From contig JAKCWW010000025.1 in assembly GCA_026260175.1 (NCBI GenBank), positions 174,822 through 208,951 on the forward strand: a stretch of DNA of 34,130 nucleotides, in the 5' to 3' direction. Below the pieces are notes generated by a model. It worked only from the letters and a program-made list of their open reading frames with translations. It searched no databases and was not told the origin of the DNA. The stretch's first letter is position 1. Each line of letters opens with the position of its first letter. The position numbers and the translations under genes are program-made. This DNA is from Reticulitermes lucifugus (Eukaryota > Arthropoda > Insecta > Blattodea > Rhinotermitidae). Shown piece by piece: positions 32,113-34,130 of the stretch.

Positions 32113-33261
32113 TCCAACCCACAAACAGACCATTTTTAACTTTACTATTGCTCTTAATATTATCCTTTCATCTAGGCCTACGTCGCCCAAAAGGCCTATT
32201 CCGTCAGTTTTTCCTCCGTGCTTCCCTAAGTCAAATCTATACTTCATTTGATGGCTCTAATAATATTTGCTGAAAAATTAAATATTTAGAAGCTCCATTT
32301 TCTGCAAATTCTTCCAAAATCCTGTCTGGAATAATTACATTCCCCTGACTGACTTCCGACCACATTTATTAATTCCGACCTCAAAACGCTTTGTCATACC
32401 TACCGAAGACAAATTACCTTAATACAAATAAAATATTCTTGCTACCAAGTTACTCCTCTTTCAACAATAGTTACCCTCCAGGTGTTACGACAAAGTGTAG
32501 GAACATCTAGCAATGGCCACAGTAAGAAAAGGTGTTCAAATTCTGAATGTATGTTAAGAAACACAAATTTTTTTTTCCTTATATGAATAATTCTTGACCA
32601 CGAGCGTTTATAAGGTGAACTCTCATATGCAGAAATCTTTCATGAAGTGCATCGTCATTAATGTGACAAATCACCGTGTAACTCATTCCCCGTGAGGAAA
32701 TATTAAGGGCTGATTTCTTCTGAGTGTTTTATCTTTCTCAAAGGCTAAGAGAAATTACATCACTAATTTCATAATTCATTCACTTGTATTTTAGAATATC
32801 CTCCCTAACAGACTCTTCTGTAATCCTACCTCTAAGATGTGTGTATTAATTTAACGCACAGAGAACTTTCATAATGACTTACACATATGTTTAGCCACAT
32901 ATAACGTGTAACGTCTGTCAATCCTACGAATGAAATATGAAACGTTTGGATTTACTGAAGCCAATGTAGACAAAAGAGTACGAAGTCTTCACATTTTGTG
33001 TAACAGCAAAACCAAAATAAGCAAGTTACCGGGGGGGGGGTCTATTAATAATGCATCCAGTCATCCCTTCTGTGACACAGAGGAACAAACACAGCTAAAT
33101 AATCTGAAGACTGTGCAGGACACAGAAGTGTCTGCTTGGCTATCCGTCCACCTTTTTGAGTTTAGTGACTCATTTTGTTGCTGTAGATTTAAGACAAATA
33201 ATAACCGTACCGCTAAGTATAGTGATGGAATTAATGTCAATTTACATGTGACTTCATTATT
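32113..33261. other. Unannotated spacer
   Basis: No gene recognised. Contains one TAGGCCTA (32173-32180) and ten consecutive G (33031-33040). The G run makes a PGGGS-like stretch in a 112-codon plus-strand frame (32930-33268) that has no other support. Confidence 0.45.
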
Positions 33262-33603
33262 CGGGTGATCAAATTAAGAAGAATGAGGTGGGCGAGGCAC
33301 GTAGCACGTATGGGGAAGGAGGAGAGGTGCATACAGAAATTTGGTGGGGAAACCTGAGGGAAGGAGACCACTTGGGAGACCCAGGCGTACATGGGAGGAT
33401 AATATTAAAATGGATCTTCAAGAAGTGGAATGGAATGGCTTGGACTGGATTGATATGGCTCAGGATAGAGACAGGTGGCGGGCTCTTGTGAATGCGGTAA
33501 TGAACTTTCGGGTTCCATAAAATGCGGGGAATTTCTTGGCTAGCTGAGGAACTGTTAGCTTCTCTAGAAGGACTTTGCTCCATGGAGTTAGTTAGTTAGT
33601 TAG
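33262..33603 (+). mobile_element. LINE 3' end, best copy, with GTTA tail
   Basis: The first frame reads [18 protein letters not shown] from 33262 to a stop at 33355-33357. After a frame shift, a second frame from 33368 reads [20 protein letters not shown] and later [16 protein letters not shown], ending in TAA at 33518-33520. This is the C-terminal tail of a non-LTR retrotransposon ORF of a type often seen as endonuclease/reverse-transcriptase remnants in insects; I do not assign a clade. The 3' UTR (about 70 bp) ends in GGAGTTAGTTAGTTAGTTAG, a short tandem tail as some LINEs have in place of poly(A). The copy is 5'-truncated and inactive. Confidence 0.85.
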
Positions 33604-34130
33604 TCACTTTATCAACATAAAGTAATGTGCTGCATTTTAGGAATTTGTGATAAGCTGGGGAAGGGTAGCTGTTACATATACCGTGACGGAGAGAGTAATC
33701 GAGATGCTAGCTGCTTAATCGTTCATAATTTAAACTTTTACTGATCATATATTGATTACTTTATTGGATAGCATATTTTATTCAATAAAGCGACACTACT
33801 TACATAGCAAATGAAAATACATCCATCTCTTCCATAACTACTCCGCAGTGAAATCACTATTAATTCCATACAATTCATGCCTATTACTTTGTATTAAACA
33901 GAGATAATGTTTTTGCAATTCCAGCGCAGTCCTCGAAGTGTTAACGAGTTTATCAGTGTGCTGTCGTTTTCAGTTCGTCATGATTTTGTCATGTCCTCTT
34001 TGATTTAGCTTCAAAATAAAAACTTAAGAACTTAAGAACTTCAAAGTATACTGCTGCTATTAGAAGACTGTCATTCATTCTGTAGTCTGTCTTACGACAG
34101 GTCCGTAGCCTCTTCCAAAGCGAGTTCTCC
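33604..34130. other. Unannotated spacer
   Basis: AT-rich sequence with no gene recognised. AACTTAAG is repeated in tandem at about 34021-34042. Confidence 0.5.

Noticed and set aside
1..34130. CRISPR array or bacterial operon
   Set aside because: There are no regularly spaced direct repeats, no long tightly packed ORFs and no ribosome-binding sites; the repeats are of eukaryotic type.

Overview
This is AT-rich, repeat-rich nuclear DNA from an animal, most likely a hemimetabolous insect. A cockroach- or termite-like genome is my best guess. The guess rests on decayed retroelement and fold-back repeats that I recall from Blattodea, not on any gene, so it is an inference. I recognise no protein-coding gene, no functional tRNA or rRNA gene and no CRISPR array. 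The open frames present are short and scattered. Several open with GTG or TTG, and the longer ones lie in microsatellites, SINEs, LINE fragments or AT-rich spacer. The window is best read as intergenic or deep intronic sequence.

Three repeat groups account for most of the recognisable content. (1) A tRNA-derived SINE family has six recognisable plus-strand copies, near 1738, 11824, 14706, 17402, 19654 and 23453. The 11824 copy is full length with an 8-bp target-site duplication, and the 23453 copy is interrupted by a 50-N gap. Three further tRNA-like SINE heads lie at 1, 20811 and 27635. (2) The 3' end of one non-LTR (LINE) family occurs six times (8715, 13035, 20985, 23826, 26632, 33262), all on the plus strand. 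The 33262 copy still encodes the end of the ORF almost intact and finishes in a GTTA tail. (3) About ten degenerate fold-back elements (773, 4711, 6080, 9470, 10024, 14304, 25850, 29008, 29393 and others) have termini like TGACGCCGTGTAGTCTGGTA. They enclose a core of the form CTGAAGAT - stem/loop - CCGAAACGTCGG.

Layout: 1-4.7 kb holds SINE pieces, a 42-bp perfect hairpin with 9-bp flanking repeats, and a CAT/ACC microsatellite. 4.7-10.2 kb is rich in fold-back elements and holds the first LINE tail. 10.2-15 kb holds the full-length SINE, a LINE tail and a (CA)n tract. 15-20 kb holds an RFX X-box-like palindrome, several palindromes and two SINEs. 20-24 kb holds a SINE head, compound microsatellites and the gapped SINE. 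24-31 kb is mostly featureless, with fold-back copies and a second strong hairpin. 31.1-32.1 kb is a slightly GC-richer stretch with open frames I cannot identify. 33.3-33.6 kb is the best LINE tail.

The most interesting signals are the fold-back family, whose core resembles a hammerhead ribozyme, the two near-perfect hairpins, and the uniform orientation of the retroelement remnants. No genes can be shown to work together here.
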